A stretch of 45,153 nucleotides of DNA, taken from the NCBI RefSeq assembly GCF_016650035.1, contig NZ_JAENWM010000022.1:1-45153 (forward strand), given 5' to 3'. The translations under genes and the position numbers were made by a program. The DNA is from Clostridium sp. GTDB taxonomy: Bacteria; Bacillota; Clostridia; Clostridiales; Clostridiaceae. Positions within the stretch are counted from its first letter, which is position 1. The number at the start of each line of letters is the position of its first letter. This document shows positions 24,922-33,796 of this stretch, piece by piece. Below the pieces are notes generated by a model. The model searched no databases. It saw only the letters and a program-made list of their open reading frames with translations, and was not told the DNA's origin.

Positions 24922-25146
24922 ATGAAAGATAAGAATTTAGATGGTACAAATAATTTAGAAGATGAATGGGATGAAGATGATATTTTAAACGATGATTTGT
25001 CTAACATGTATAACATATCTAACATGTCTAATATGATTAATACGTCTAACATTTTCATGCCTAATACACCAAACATACTGAACATTAATACTACTGACGT
25101 TTTAGAAGACATTTCCGATGATAAGAACAGTAATAATAAAGATTAA
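24922..25146 (+). CDS. small Asn/Asp-rich protein, unknown
   Basis: 74 residues: an acidic beginning (EDEWDEDDILNDD), then a run of three-residue units of the type SN-M, YN-I, SN-M, IN-T, SN-I, with PNTPNILNINTT, then an acidic/Asn end. The DNA reflects this as a degenerate 9-base pattern (TCTAACATG-like). There is no membrane segment and no cysteine. The ATG follows GAAAGGTGG at good spacing, which supports translation. An opposite-strand frame across the same region has no ribosome binding site and is probably a shadow. I do not recognise it; a spore or surface role is conceivable. Confidence 0.5.
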   Translation: MKDKNLDGTNNLEDEWDEDDILNDDLSNMYNISNMSNMINTSNIFMPNTPNILNINTTDVLEDISDDKNSNNKD

Positions 25147-25183
25147 CTACACTAAAATAGAATTAGTAGAGGGGATGTTTTTT

Positions 25184-25408
25184 ATGAGCCAAAACAAAAA
25201 TATTGTAGCTAAAAATCAAAACTTTATTCCGGGCAGCGAAGGTATTTCACCTGATGATAGCGGAAATATGAATAATGGAATTGGAGCTAAAAAACAAAGC
25301 ATGGTTGCTTCGACTCAAGATAGTAAAAACGCTACTAATGGTTATAAGAATAATGGAAATGCTGGAGTACAAGCTGCAAATCAGCAAGCAACTAGAAACA
25401 AAAACTAG
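25184..25408 (+). CDS. small Asn/Gln/Gly-rich hydrophilic protein, unknown
   Basis: 74 residues from the ATG at 25184 (MSQNKNIVAKNQ), chosen because AGAGGGGATG stands before it; the frame is open a further 22 codons upstream without a site. The sequence is hydrophilic and low in complexity (NFIPGSEGISPDDSGNMNNG, then NATNGYKNNGNAGVQAANQQ), without Cys or Trp. Composition recalls small spore proteins of the gamma-SASP kind, but no known repeat is present, so this is only a hint. It starts 37 bases after the preceding small gene, same strand, likely cotranscribed. Confidence 0.55.
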   Translation: MSQNKNIVAKNQNFIPGSEGISPDDSGNMNNGIGAKKQSMVASTQDSKNATNGYKNNGNAGVQAANQQATRNKN

Positions 25409-25441
25409 ATAATATTCAATTACAGAAAACACATTAAGCAT

Positions 25442-25481
25442 AAAAAACACAGTAGATTTATATAAATCTACTGTGTTTTTT
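25442..25481. terminator. bidirectional terminator, 40-bp perfect palindrome
   Basis: AAAAAACACAGTAGATTTA is followed by its complement after a central TA; T runs occur on both strands. It lies between the small-protein pair and the GNAT gene. Confidence 0.9.
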
Positions 25482-25484
25482 AAA

Positions 25485-26033
25485 TTATTTTTTTAAAGCA
25501 TCCCACTCCGGTCTCAGTATTCCATATAAATACATATCATATCGCTTTCCATCTCTATGTATAAATTCTCTATAGACCCCTTCTCTTTTGAATCCTAATT
25601 TCTCATATAGTTTAATAGCAGTTTCATTGTATTCAAGCACAGTAAGCTCTATCCTATGCAAATTCAGCTCCTCAAAACCAAACTCCATAGTAAGTCTAAG
25701 AGCTTCCTTTGCATATCCTCGCCCCCTGTGTTTTTCTTCCCCAATTCCTATATAAATTAAAGCAGTCCCATTGTTCCATGATACATTTTCAAATCCTGTA
25801 ATCCCAACGAATTCTTTATGTTCCAGACTTTTTATAGCAAAAATATGTGCTGTACTACATTTTCTTATGTCACTAATTATCTCTTTTACCTCTTCCACAT
25901 CTTTAGGAATCGCACTTACTATATCATAATAACGCATAAATGCTACATCATTGTGCCACTTTTGAATTTGCAAAATTTCTTCTTCGTTTATAGAAGTAAG
26001 CTTTACTTTTTCTCCAATCAAAAGATTTTTCAT
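25485..26033 (-). CDS. GNAT N-acetyltransferase, RimJ/RimL type
   Basis: This 182-residue acetyl-CoA-dependent acetyltransferase carries the acetyl-CoA loop GIGEEKHRGRGYAKEALRL (about 96-114), ELTVLEYNETAIKLYEKLGFKREG (motif B) and the C-terminal REFIHRDGKRYDMYLYGIL. Members acetylate protein N-termini, amino acids, spermidine or antibiotics. The substrate here cannot be determined. The start follows AGAGGAAGTG. It is a single gene. Confidence 0.88.
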   Translation of the reverse strand: MKNLLIGEKVKLTSINEEEILQIQKWHNDVAFMRYYDIVSAIPKDVEEVKEIISDIRKCSTAHIFAIKSLEHKEFVGITGFENVSWNNGTALIYIGIGEEKHRGRGYAKEALRLTMEFGFEELNLHRIELTVLEYNETAIKLYEKLGFKREGVYREFIHRDGKRYDMYLYGILRPEWDALKK

Positions 26034-26081
26034 TATATCACTTCCTCTAGTTTTATTAAAATACTACCTAAGTTATCTTCG

Positions 26082-26109
26082 AAAAAAAAGACTAGCCCAG
26101 CTAGTCTTT
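26082..26109 (-). terminator. terminator of the DUF2156 gene
   Basis: AAAGACTAGC-cca-GCTAGTCTTT lies just after the DUF2156 stop on the minus strand and is followed there by eight T (A-run 26082-26089). Confidence 0.85.
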
Positions 26110-26111
26110 CT

Positions 26112-27035
26112 TTATGAGATAATCTTACAAAGATGATTGACACTAAAAATATACTTTTTCTCTAATTTCAAAGGGTGATATGATAATTTAGATTTTCTAA
26201 GACCATCAATTCCTAGGTCTTGTTCTCTATTAATTATCTTAACATCACTAAAACATCTATCAATAAAAGTTTTGTTAATAAAGCTGTACACTCCACTATA
26301 ATTCATATCTCCCTTTTCTATATGAATTACTGCTAAACCATCATTTAATTTTTCTCCTAAACTAAAAGCTACTATTTTATCATCTACATAAACAGCTATG
26401 CCCACAGTATTCATAATATCCAAGTTTTTCACAACATCTTTTATTCCCTGTAGTTCATAAAAAAGCATATAATCATCACTATTATCCTCATACCATTTTT
26501 CTGCAGCTACTATTACGTCATTTTTAACCTTTTCATCTTCAATATCTTTAACTTCATAATTATAATTCTTAATAAATGAATTATAATGATTCTTTTTCCC
26601 ATGTAGTTTCTTACCTGAAAGCTTAATAAGCTTTTCAGCTTCATACAAATAATCAAAATTATCTCTATCTTCTTTTATACAAATACACTTAACATCATGA
26701 TCATCATATATGTCTTTTATTTCTCCCATAAATTCTTCATCAAGGTCTTTAAATAAATAATCCATATTGTGTTCTGTCTTATACTCCATTAGTTCTTTTA
26801 TTATTTCTTTAAGATTTTCTTTGTTATAACCTAATGGCTGCATAAAGTAATATTTTCCTTCAAAATCTTTTTTCTTTATTATTAGAGCACCTTTATAAGT
26901 TGTAAAACAAATATCACAAGCTTTTCTCCATATATATAAAGTTGTAAAAGAATATTCGCAGCTTAAAAATTTATATGGGTTTATAAAATTCTCCAATATA
27001 TCTTTATCCTCAATTACAAGTCTTTTAAAAATCAT
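26112..27035 (-). CDS. DUF2156 protein (phosphatidylglycerol lysyltransferase C-terminal-like)
   Basis: About 307 residues from the ATG at 27033-27035 (MIFKRLVIED). The frame is open 47 codons further upstream, but only this ATG has a good site, GGGAAAGG, eight bases before. The text LSCEYSFTTLYIWR, DYLFKDLDEEF, KLHGKKNHYNSFIKNY, VGIAVYVDDKIVAFSLGEKL and VIHIEKGDMNYSGVYSFINKTF matches the DUF2156 double-GNAT fold related to the catalytic part of MprF. It is soluble, without the MprF membrane domain. Such proteins may transfer an amino acid from aminoacyl-tRNA or an acyl group to an unknown acceptor. Confidence 0.82.
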   Translation of the reverse strand: MIFKRLVIEDKDILENFINPYKFLSCEYSFTTLYIWRKACDICFTTYKGALIIKKKDFEGKYYFMQPLGYNKENLKEIIKELMEYKTEHNMDYLFKDLDEEFMGEIKDIYDDHDVKCICIKEDRDNFDYLYEAEKLIKLSGKKLHGKKNHYNSFIKNYNYEVKDIEDEKVKNDVIVAAEKWYEDNSDDYMLFYELQGIKDVVKNLDIMNTVGIAVYVDDKIVAFSLGEKLNDGLAVIHIEKGDMNYSGVYSFINKTFIDRCFSDVKIINREQDLGIDGLRKSKLSYHPLKLEKKYIFSVNHLCKIIS

Positions 27036-27239
27036 TATATCAACCTTTCCCTTCAATATGCGACATAAATATAAATTTCTATTTACATCAATACATATTA
27101 TACACTTTTTTCTAGGTCTTCGCAAATAAATTTTCTGTGAACCACCATAATTCCAATATAAGAAATTTATAATCATAACAGGAATGTTAGTCTTTTTCCA
27201 TCTATTTCTATAATAATTACTTTATAATAATTATTATGA

Positions 27240-27286
27240 TTTACTATATTATTATATCATGGTAATATGGTATAGTAAATACTATA
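27240..27286. promoter_or_regulatory. tandem ACTATA/TATAGT dyads upstream of ccdA
   Basis: TTTACTATA (27240-27248) and TATAGTAAA (27271-27279) form perfect 9-bp arms, and TATAGTA-AA-TACTATA (27271-27286) is a second dyad using the same half-site. They lie 78-124 bases upstream of ccdA in an otherwise gene-free stretch (27036-27363). They could be binding sites of a regulator of ccdA-tlpA. No function is known. Confidence 0.4.
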
Positions 27287-27363
27287 TCAATAATTTATAT
27301 TTATATTTAATTATATTCTTTACAAATTTTAATTAAATTACTATCATATGAGGTGATGCAAAC

Positions 27364-28068
27364 TTGGACAATATTTCTTTCATATTAGCATTTTCAGCAG
27401 GGTTACTTTCTTTTTTATCCCCCTGTGTTTTACCACTAGTACCGGCGTACATTAGTTACTTAACCGGAACAGCCATTAATGAATTAGATAATAAAAAAGC
27501 AAAACTTACTATATTATATAAATCTTTTGGATTTGTGTTAGGTTTTTCTATTATATTCATTATAATGGGCGCATCTATAACCACCATTGGCAAACTTTTT
27601 AACGATAATCAAATTATTTTCAGAAAAATTAGTGGAGTTTTAATGATTATATTTGGTTTCCATACAATGGGTTTACTAAAGATTAAACTGCTTTATAGAG
27701 AAAAAAGATTTTTTTCCTTTAATAAAGCTAGTGGTAAGTTCGGTTCTATACTTATGGGTATGGCTTTTGCTGCCGGTTGGACCCCTTGTATAGGTCCTAT
27801 TTTGTCATCTATACTTATTTATGCAAGTAGTTTTGAAACAATTGGAAAGGGTATTATTCTGCTTTCTGTATATTCATTAGGTCTTGCCGTTCCCTTTATA
27901 TTGACTGCTCTTGCAATAGGCAGCTTTACAAAACACAAAAATGCGATTTTTAAATATTTACCTATAGTATCCTATATAAGTGGAATACTCTTAGTAGCAA
28001 TGGGTGTTCTAATTTTCACAAATAACGTAACCAAGTTAAGTGCTTATTTAAATTTTTTTAATTTTTAA
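27364..28068 (+). CDS. ccdA: CcdA-type thiol-disulfide membrane transporter
   Basis: A 234-residue protein with six hydrophobic helices. The paired cysteines in helix 1 (SFLSPCVLPLVPAYISYLTG) and helix 4 (AAGWTPCIGPILSSIL) are the redox pair that carries electrons across the membrane to extracytoplasmic thioredoxin-like proteins. The start is TTG at 27364, with GAGGTGATG before it. It is followed 17 bases later by its probable electron acceptor, the TlpA-like protein. Confidence 0.92.
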   Translation: MDNISFILAFSAGLLSFLSPCVLPLVPAYISYLTGTAINELDNKKAKLTILYKSFGFVLGFSIIFIIMGASITTIGKLFNDNQIIFRKISGVLMIIFGFHTMGLLKIKLLYREKRFFSFNKASGKFGSILMGMAFAAGWTPCIGPILSSILIYASSFETIGKGIILLSVYSLGLAVPFILTALAIGSFTKHKNAIFKYLPIVSYISGILLVAMGVLIFTNNVTKLSAYLNFFNF

Positions 28069-28085
28069 TTGATTGGAGGATAATA

Positions 28086-28685
28086 ATGAAAAAACTGATT
28101 TTACCATTACTTATTGTCTTAGTATTTGGCATAAGCATTTATACTGTAACTAATTACAATAAAAATAAAGCAAAGGATTTAGCCCTAACTAAAGTTGAAA
28201 ATTCAGAGGAAAATAATACAACTAAAAGCGCAGAATCTACAACTGAAAAAGAACCTACTCCTGATAAAAGTACTGTTCTTGATAAAACACCAGCTTTAGA
28301 TTTCAAACTTAAGGATTTAAACGGCAAAGAAGTATCCCTAAGTGATTTCAAAGGTAAAAAAGTATTTCTAAATTTTTGGGCAAGTTGGTGCCCTCCTTGC
28401 AAAGCGGAAATGCCTGATATTGAAAAATTATATAATGAAACTAAGAATTCTGATTTAATTATCTTGGCTGTAAATCTCGGTGAAAATAAAAGTGATGTCA
28501 CCTCTTTTATTAATGACAATAAATATAGCTTCCCAGTTTTATTGGATTCAGATCAAAATGTAGCCGCTCAATATAATATTCAATATATTCCAACTAGCTT
28601 CTTTATAAATGCGGAGGGTAATATTATAAAGACTAAAGGTCCTATGACTCTAGAAGAAATGAAATCCTTTATTATAGAATTTTAA
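28086..28685 (+). CDS. membrane-anchored TlpA/ResA-like thiol-disulfide oxidoreductase
   Basis: 199 residues. Residues 1-22 form an uncleaved-looking membrane anchor, then a Thr/Lys/Glu-rich linker (23-70), then a thioredoxin fold with NFWASWCPPCKAEMPDIE (Cys102, Cys105) and the cis-proline loop IQYIPTSFFINAEGNI. The CPPC active site is that of ResA/TlpA. It takes electrons from CcdA encoded just upstream and reduces extracytoplasmic disulfides. In clostridia without c-type cytochromes this probably concerns envelope, spore or oxidative-stress proteins. The start follows TTGGAGGATAATA. Confidence 0.92.
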   Translation: MKKLILPLLIVLVFGISIYTVTNYNKNKAKDLALTKVENSEENNTTKSAESTTEKEPTPDKSTVLDKTPALDFKLKDLNGKEVSLSDFKGKKVFLNFWASWCPPCKAEMPDIEKLYNETKNSDLIILAVNLGENKSDVTSFINDNKYSFPVLLDSDQNVAAQYNIQYIPTSFFINAEGNIIKTKGPMTLEEMKSFIIEF

Positions 28686-28700
28686 TTATATCAATTCATT

Positions 28701-28750
28701 AACTAAAACCCCAATGAAAATTCATTATAATTTCATTGGGGCTTTTAGTT
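28701..28750. terminator. convergent terminator between tlpA-like gene and hybrid kinase
   Basis: AACTAAAACCCCAATGAAA pairs with TTTCATTGGGGCTTTTAGTT with one bulged base. Confidence 0.8.
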
Positions 28751-28764
28751 GAATTATCATTAAT

Positions 28765-31700
28765 CTATTTATATATATCAGAGAATTCTATCGATAGATT
28801 TTCATCATAGTTTGTTTCAAATACCTCTCTGTTTTTAAAACCTTTTTCTTCTTCTTCTTTATCAACCACTCTAACTGGCAGGGTTATAATAAACTCACTT
28901 CCTTTTCCCTCTTCACTATTCACAGAAATTTTACCCTCATGCATTTCTACAAGCGACTTTACTAATGCAAGACCAATACCACTACCTTCATTCTGCCTTG
29001 ATGTAGATTTATCGATTTGGGCAAACCGTTCGAAAATAAATTTTAACTTATCTTTTGGAATACCTATGCCTGTATCTTTCACAGATATTTCAACAAAATC
29101 ACCTTTATCATAAACATTAACTAGAATACTTCCATTCTTTTTTGTAAATTTAACTGCATTCGATAGTAAATTAAGCATAATACGCTCAATTTTTTCTTCA
29201 TCAAATGCTATTATTTTTTCTTCTATATCAGTATCAAATATAAGGGTTATGCCATTGTTTTTTATATACTCAGCTACAGATTGTGATATTTCCTCTACAA
29301 CATAGACTATATCTCCATTTTTGAGGTTAAGGCTTATGTAGTTTGCATCTATTTTAGTGGTGTCTATTATATTGTTTATAAGTCTAAGTAACCTTAAAGA
29401 ATTCTGATTCATTATCTTGATATAATATTTAATTTTTTCATCGCCTAATTGTTTTGATCCATCCAAAGTCTTCAATAACTGTATGGTACTACAAATTACA
29501 TTTAGAGGAGTTCTAAGTTCATGTGACATATTAGCTAAAAATTCTGTTTTAACCTTATCATTTGCCACAAGTTGCTCTAGCCGTCTACCAGTTTCAACGC
29601 TTTTAATCCTAAGTTTTTCAGCTTTATTTTCAGCTGCTGAAATCTCATGCACTAGAGCTAATGCACCATTTACTGAATGTTTTAAGGCTATAAGTGTATT
29701 TATTCTACACAATAACTCATTTATGTTAAAAGGTTTCTTTAAATAATCATTTGCACCACACTCAAAGGATATAACCATGTTCTCAAGTTTGCTATCTGCA
29801 GTCATAATTAATATCGGAAGTTCAAAAGCAGACTGTTTTTCCCTGATTATTTGGCATACTTTATAACCCAAAATATCAGGCATCATCATATCAAGAATTA
29901 CTAAATCTAAATCTGAATTTTCTTCTACTAATTGCAATGCATCCTTACCACAAGAAGCTTGTAATACCTCAAAAGTACTGCTTGACAAAAAATTCTTTAG
30001 AACCTTAAGATTAACGTACTCATCATCCACTATTAAAATTTTGTACTTCTCTTTGCTACTCGAATTTATGTTTTCACTAATGATTTTCTTTAAACTATCC
30101 TTGGATATAGTTAGTTTACTAGGTTTTAACTCTATAGTACTTAAACTCTCAGCTAATATTTCTTCAGCATCTTTATTAATTTTTTTATATATATTCTTGC
30201 TAGGGGAACTCTTTAGCTGTTCGCTTTTGCATATTGGAAGAGTAAACACAAATTCACTTCCTTGTCCCATGACTGAAGAAACCTTTATACTTCCACCCTG
30301 TATTTCAATAAGTTCTTTAGTTACATAAAGACCTACCCCAGTACCACCATACTTTTCTGAAATACCCTCTGCCTGCTCATATCTGGTGAAAATATCATTG
30401 AGCTTTTGCTTTGGAATCCCTATCCCTGTATCTGTTACATAAATACATACAAAAGAGTTTTTTACAGCGTATGATAATGTTATTTGTCCACTATGCGTGA
30501 ATTTTATAGCATTGCTGAGTAAATTGTATAAAATTTGCTGTATCCTATCTTCATCACCAAATACACAGGGTGTATTTATGTCAATTGTATTTGAAAAGGT
30601 AACATTTTTATTATTTAGTGATATTTGACTGAATTTCATTACCATTTCTACCACATTTCTTATATTAACAGGTTTCCTATGTAATAATATTTTGTTGTTT
30701 TTAAGCTTAGAGAATGTCATCATATCATTAACCAAGTTAGATAATCTTTTAGCACTTGAGTTCACTAAAAGCAGGTCCTCTCTAAGTTCTTCATCTAAAT
30801 TAGAATTTTTATTATTTACTATTCCTTCAGTTAATCCAATAATCCCATTAAGTGGAGTTTTTAACTCATGAGATGTCATAGCAAGGAAATCATCTTTTAA
30901 GTGGTCTAATGATTCTAGTTTAGCACTAATATTCTCAACTCTTGAAAGTTCGTTTGCTTGCCTTTTTGCTAAAACATAGTAATTGACAATAATAAATACC
31001 AATATCCCTAGTGATGCAAAAGAACCTGTAATTATTATACTGTATTCATACAATATATCGTTAATTCTCGTAATAATTAGCGCAAAAAGCCCTACCAGAA
31101 TTATATAGTCAGTTTCTTTCTTGTATATATATATTTTTGAAAGTTTGTACATCATATAAAAAAGTGACATAAGCGCAAATATCTCAAATGGCGCTAAATA
31201 ATATATATAGTATTTAATAGGAAGGAAAATTACAATTAAAGTATATAACAACGCTAAATAATTGGATGTTTTTATAAATTTAATTGAAAGTGTTTTTTTG
31301 TATGAATAATATATAAATAAAATTATAAAAGGGATGTACGAGTAAAATGTCCAGATTTTTAATTTCGTAAAAAAATCATAATCAAAGTTAGGTAACAATG
31401 AAATAATGAAGCCTTCGCCGACAAGTAATGTTCTAATGGCAATGATTACACAAATCATCGCAAAATATAATTGAGCCTTATCTTTTCTTCTATTAATAAA
31501 TACACCAAAACTATATATAGCAGCCATAATGGTACATCCAATTATGAATAAATCCAATGCCAGCTTATTCTCTCTCATTGCTGTAATTTCGGAAGACCCA
31601 CCTAACACTAATGTATCTATATATGCATATTGATTGTAGAAATTACTGATTCTAAGTAATAAGTAACCTTGTCCATTTTCTACATAAAAGGAACCTATAG

Positions 31701-32169
31701 CTGGAGTTCGTTGTCGCACCATTTCTTCTTTTGTTTTACCCACCTGTCCAACAGAGGCTATTAATCTATCGTCAGCAAGAAGTTCGAATGCACCTTGAAT
31801 ATAATCTGCTTTCACAGAGTAAAGGTCCTCGTTATTATTCATAAGCACCTTCAATCTATATGTACAATATCCCTGATGTCCAAAAACACCTGGTAGCTTT
31901 TCATTCCTTACAGCTATCTCAGAATCACTTTGAAAATCACTAGGCATATACAACTCATTATCATAAAACTCCCACTCTCCATTAAGTTTTATCATACCAT
32001 CTTTTTCGAAATCCCAATCTCTTAAGTCTAATACCCCTTTAACAGCCATTGGTATATTTTTTTCTGTATGACTAACTTCACTACTTCCTTTAATTATTAC
32101 CAAAAGTATAATTAAAGTTATTGATAGTAAAATAAATATTTTACTTCTACTACACTTAATTTCTTTCAT
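28765..32169 (-). CDS. hybrid sensor kinase: 7TM sensor - HisKA/HATPase - REC - HisKA/HATPase
   Basis: 1134 residues. An N-terminal helix (10-27) and an extracytoplasmic beta domain (about 40-195, 7TMR-DISMED2-like, with LNGEWEFYDN and GYLLLRISNF) are followed by seven hydrophobic helices (about 203-400). The first kinase unit has His434 in TSHELKTPLNG and HATPase to about 645. A receiver domain (710-825) has DD near its start, phospho-acceptor Asp760 in LVILDMMMPD, and Lys in YLKKPF. The second kinase unit has His883 in MSHELRTPLNV and HATPase motifs NLLSNAVKFTK, DTGIGIPKDK and GSGIGLALVKS. The tail ends IEFSDIYK. The second unit is a clear paralogue of the core of the 7991-10096 kinase. No HPt domain and no neighbouring regulator. 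The start ATG has AAAGGAG before it. Confidence 0.9.
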   Translation of the reverse strand: MKEIKCSRSKIFILLSITLIILLVIIKGSSEVSHTEKNIPMAVKGVLDLRDWDFEKDGMIKLNGEWEFYDNELYMPSDFQSDSEIAVRNEKLPGVFGHQGYCTYRLKVLMNNNEDLYSVKADYIQGAFELLADDRLIASVGQVGKTKEEMVRQRTPAIGSFYVENGQGYLLLRISNFYNQYAYIDTLVLGGSSEITAMRENKLALDLFIIGCTIMAAIYSFGVFINRRKDKAQLYFAMICVIIAIRTLLVGEGFIISLLPNFDYDFFTKLKIWTFYSYIPFIILFIYYSYKKTLSIKFIKTSNYLALLYTLIVIFLPIKYYIYYLAPFEIFALMSLFYMMYKLSKIYIYKKETDYIILVGLFALIITRINDILYEYSIIITGSFASLGILVFIIVNYYVLAKRQANELSRVENISAKLESLDHLKDDFLAMTSHELKTPLNGIIGLTEGIVNNKNSNLDEELREDLLLVNSSAKRLSNLVNDMMTFSKLKNNKILLHRKPVNIRNVVEMVMKFSQISLNNKNVTFSNTIDINTPCVFGDEDRIQQILYNLLSNAIKFTHSGQITLSYAVKNSFVCIYVTDTGIGIPKQKLNDIFTRYEQAEGISEKYGGTGVGLYVTKELIEIQGGSIKVSSVMGQGSEFVFTLPICKSEQLKSSPSKNIYKKINKDAEEILAESLSTIELKPSKLTISKDSLKKIISENINSSSKEKYKILIVDDEYVNLKVLKNFLSSSTFEVLQASCGKDALQLVEENSDLDLVILDMMMPDILGYKVCQIIREKQSAFELPILIMTADSKLENMVISFECGANDYLKKPFNINELLCRINTLIALKHSVNGALALVHEISAAENKAEKLRIKSVETGRRLEQLVANDKVKTEFLANMSHELRTPLNVICSTIQLLKTLDGSKQLGDEKIKYYIKIMNQNSLRLLRLINNIIDTTKIDANYISLNLKNGDIVYVVEEISQSVAEYIKNNGITLIFDTDIEEKIIAFDEEKIERIMLNLLSNAVKFTKKNGSILVNVYDKGDFVEISVKDTGIGIPKDKLKFIFERFAQIDKSTSRQNEGSGIGLALVKSLVEMHEGKISVNSEEGKGSEFIITLPVRVVDKEEEEKGFKNREVFETNYDENLSIEFSDIYK

Positions 32170-32489
32170 GAATTAACTCCTTTATTAATTTTGTTTATAG
32201 TATCATTTCAAACTAAATGCTTACAATATATAATACCATATTATATGTAATATATATATATACCAACAAAATAGTACACATTGTTACATATATTTAATAT
32301 TGTAGATAAATAATACATTATAGTATTGTTGGAAACAGACAAAAAAATTGGGATTTTGAATTACTTACTCTTGATTTTTTTATATCCAATATAAAACAAT
32401 TGTTAAAACATTAATGCTAAATCGATACAAATATTTCTTAATTCATGGTATAATCTTGTTAGTTAAATCTTAAGGAGTGTGAACACAGT
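32170..32489. other. 320-bp divergent intergenic region, no gene found
   Basis: Very AT-rich sequence with TA-rich tracts around 32230-32270. A TATAAT near 32446-32451 is a reasonable -10 for the CorC-like gene, but no good -35 is seen. Nothing else is recognised. Confidence 0.35.
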
Positions 32490-33731
32490 ATGGACCCCGA
32501 TGCGTGGCAAATTATATCTTTAGTTATTTTATTAATGCTTTCTGCCTTTTTCTCTGCCTCTGAAACTGCTTTAATGAGTTTAAGCAAAATCAGGTTACGA
32601 CATATGGTAGATTCTGAAACTAAAGGTGCTGAACGAATTAATAAATTAATTAAAAATCCAAGTAAACTTTTAGGTTCTATTTTGGTAGGAAATAATATTT
32701 CAAATATTGGTGCTTCTGCACTAGCAACTTCACTAGCAATTAACCTTTATGGAGACTCTGGAGTAGGTATTGCAACAATTGCAATGACAGTTCTTGTGTT
32801 GATCTTTGCAGAAATAACACCGAAGTCACTAGCTGCACAAAATTCCGAAAAAATATCTCTAAAAATTGCTGGCCCAATAAGTGTAATTACATTTGTTTTA
32901 AATCCACTTATCACAGTGTTAATTTATATAACAAATACAATTATTAAGATACTTGGTGGCGAAATTGATAAGGTAAAACCTTTTATTACTGAAGAAGAAT
33001 TAAAAACAATGGTTAGTGTAAGTCATGAGGAAGGTGTTTTAGAAGGCGAAGAAAAACAAATGATTTATAATGTATTTGAGTTTGGAGATTCGCAAGCAAA
33101 GGATGTTATGACTCCACGAACTGATATGATTGTAGCAAATATAACCTCAACTTATCAAGAACTCATAAATATTTTTAGGGAAGAGCAATTTTCTAGATTA
33201 CCTATATATGAAGAGACCGTTGATAATATTATTGGAGTTTTATATATTAAAGATTTAATTTTCTTTGAAGATGGAAAAGAAGAGTTCAGCATAGAAAAGC
33301 ATATGCGTGTTCCGTACTTTACCTATGAGTTTAAAAGCACTGTTGATTTATTTGCAGATATGCGAGCAAAGCGAGTGCCTATAGCTATTTTATTAGATGA
33401 ATATGGCGGTACTTCTGGTATTGTTACTATCGAGGATTTAGTGGAAGAAATTGTTGGAGATTTAGAAGATGAATATGATGATGATGAAGATAAAATTGAA
33501 GTCATTAAAGAGGATGAATACATTGTTGATGGTGATACTAAAATAAGCATGGTTAATGAAATGATAGGCCTCAACATAGAATCAGAGGACTTTGACTCCA
33601 TAGGTGGTTTTGTTACAGGATTACTTGGGAGACTTCCAAAGACTGGTGAAACCATAAATTATAATGATACGAAATTCACTATACAAAGCACCAGTAGAAA
33701 TCGTATTGTAAAAATGAAAATTATAACATAA
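32490..33731 (+). CDS. CorC/HlyC (CNNM-like) family protein: DUF21 - CBS pair - CorC_HlyC
   Basis: 413 residues. The DUF21/CNNM membrane domain (about 5-190) carries LMLSAFFSASETALMSLSKIRLRHM, ILVGNNISNIGASALATSLA and FAEITPKSLAAQNSE. The CBS pair (about 200-330) has MTPRTDMIV and RVPIAILLDEYGGTSGIVTIEDLVEEIVGDLEDE. A CorC_HlyC domain closes the protein (about 345-413). Relatives export Mg2+ or other cations in a sodium-dependent manner, and the older name hemolysin is misleading. The ATG lies 12 bases after AAGGAG, a rather long spacing. It is a single gene with a terminator. Confidence 0.9.
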   Translation: MDPDAWQIISLVILLMLSAFFSASETALMSLSKIRLRHMVDSETKGAERINKLIKNPSKLLGSILVGNNISNIGASALATSLAINLYGDSGVGIATIAMTVLVLIFAEITPKSLAAQNSEKISLKIAGPISVITFVLNPLITVLIYITNTIIKILGGEIDKVKPFITEEELKTMVSVSHEEGVLEGEEKQMIYNVFEFGDSQAKDVMTPRTDMIVANITSTYQELINIFREEQFSRLPIYEETVDNIIGVLYIKDLIFFEDGKEEFSIEKHMRVPYFTYEFKSTVDLFADMRAKRVPIAILLDEYGGTSGIVTIEDLVEEIVGDLEDEYDDDEDKIEVIKEDEYIVDGDTKISMVNEMIGLNIESEDFDSIGGFVTGLLGRLPKTGETINYNDTKFTIQSTSRNRIVKMKIIT

Positions 33732-33736
33732 AAATA

Positions 33737-33780
33737 AAAAAGTACTTAAGGTGGTTATTTAAACCATCTTTAAGTACTTT
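33737..33780. terminator. convergent terminator
   Basis: AAAGTACTTAAG...GGTT-ATTTA-AACC...CTTTAAGTACTTT, an imperfect long stem with A/T runs on both sides. Confidence 0.8.
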
Positions 33781-33796
33781 AATATTTGTAAATCAA

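Noticed and set aside
24723-25112. 129-codon minus-strand frame rich in Met/Leu/Asp opposite the small Asn-rich gene
   Set aside because: It is the complement of the repetitive plus-strand gene, has no ribosome binding site, and its hydrophobic repeats arise from the same triplet pattern.
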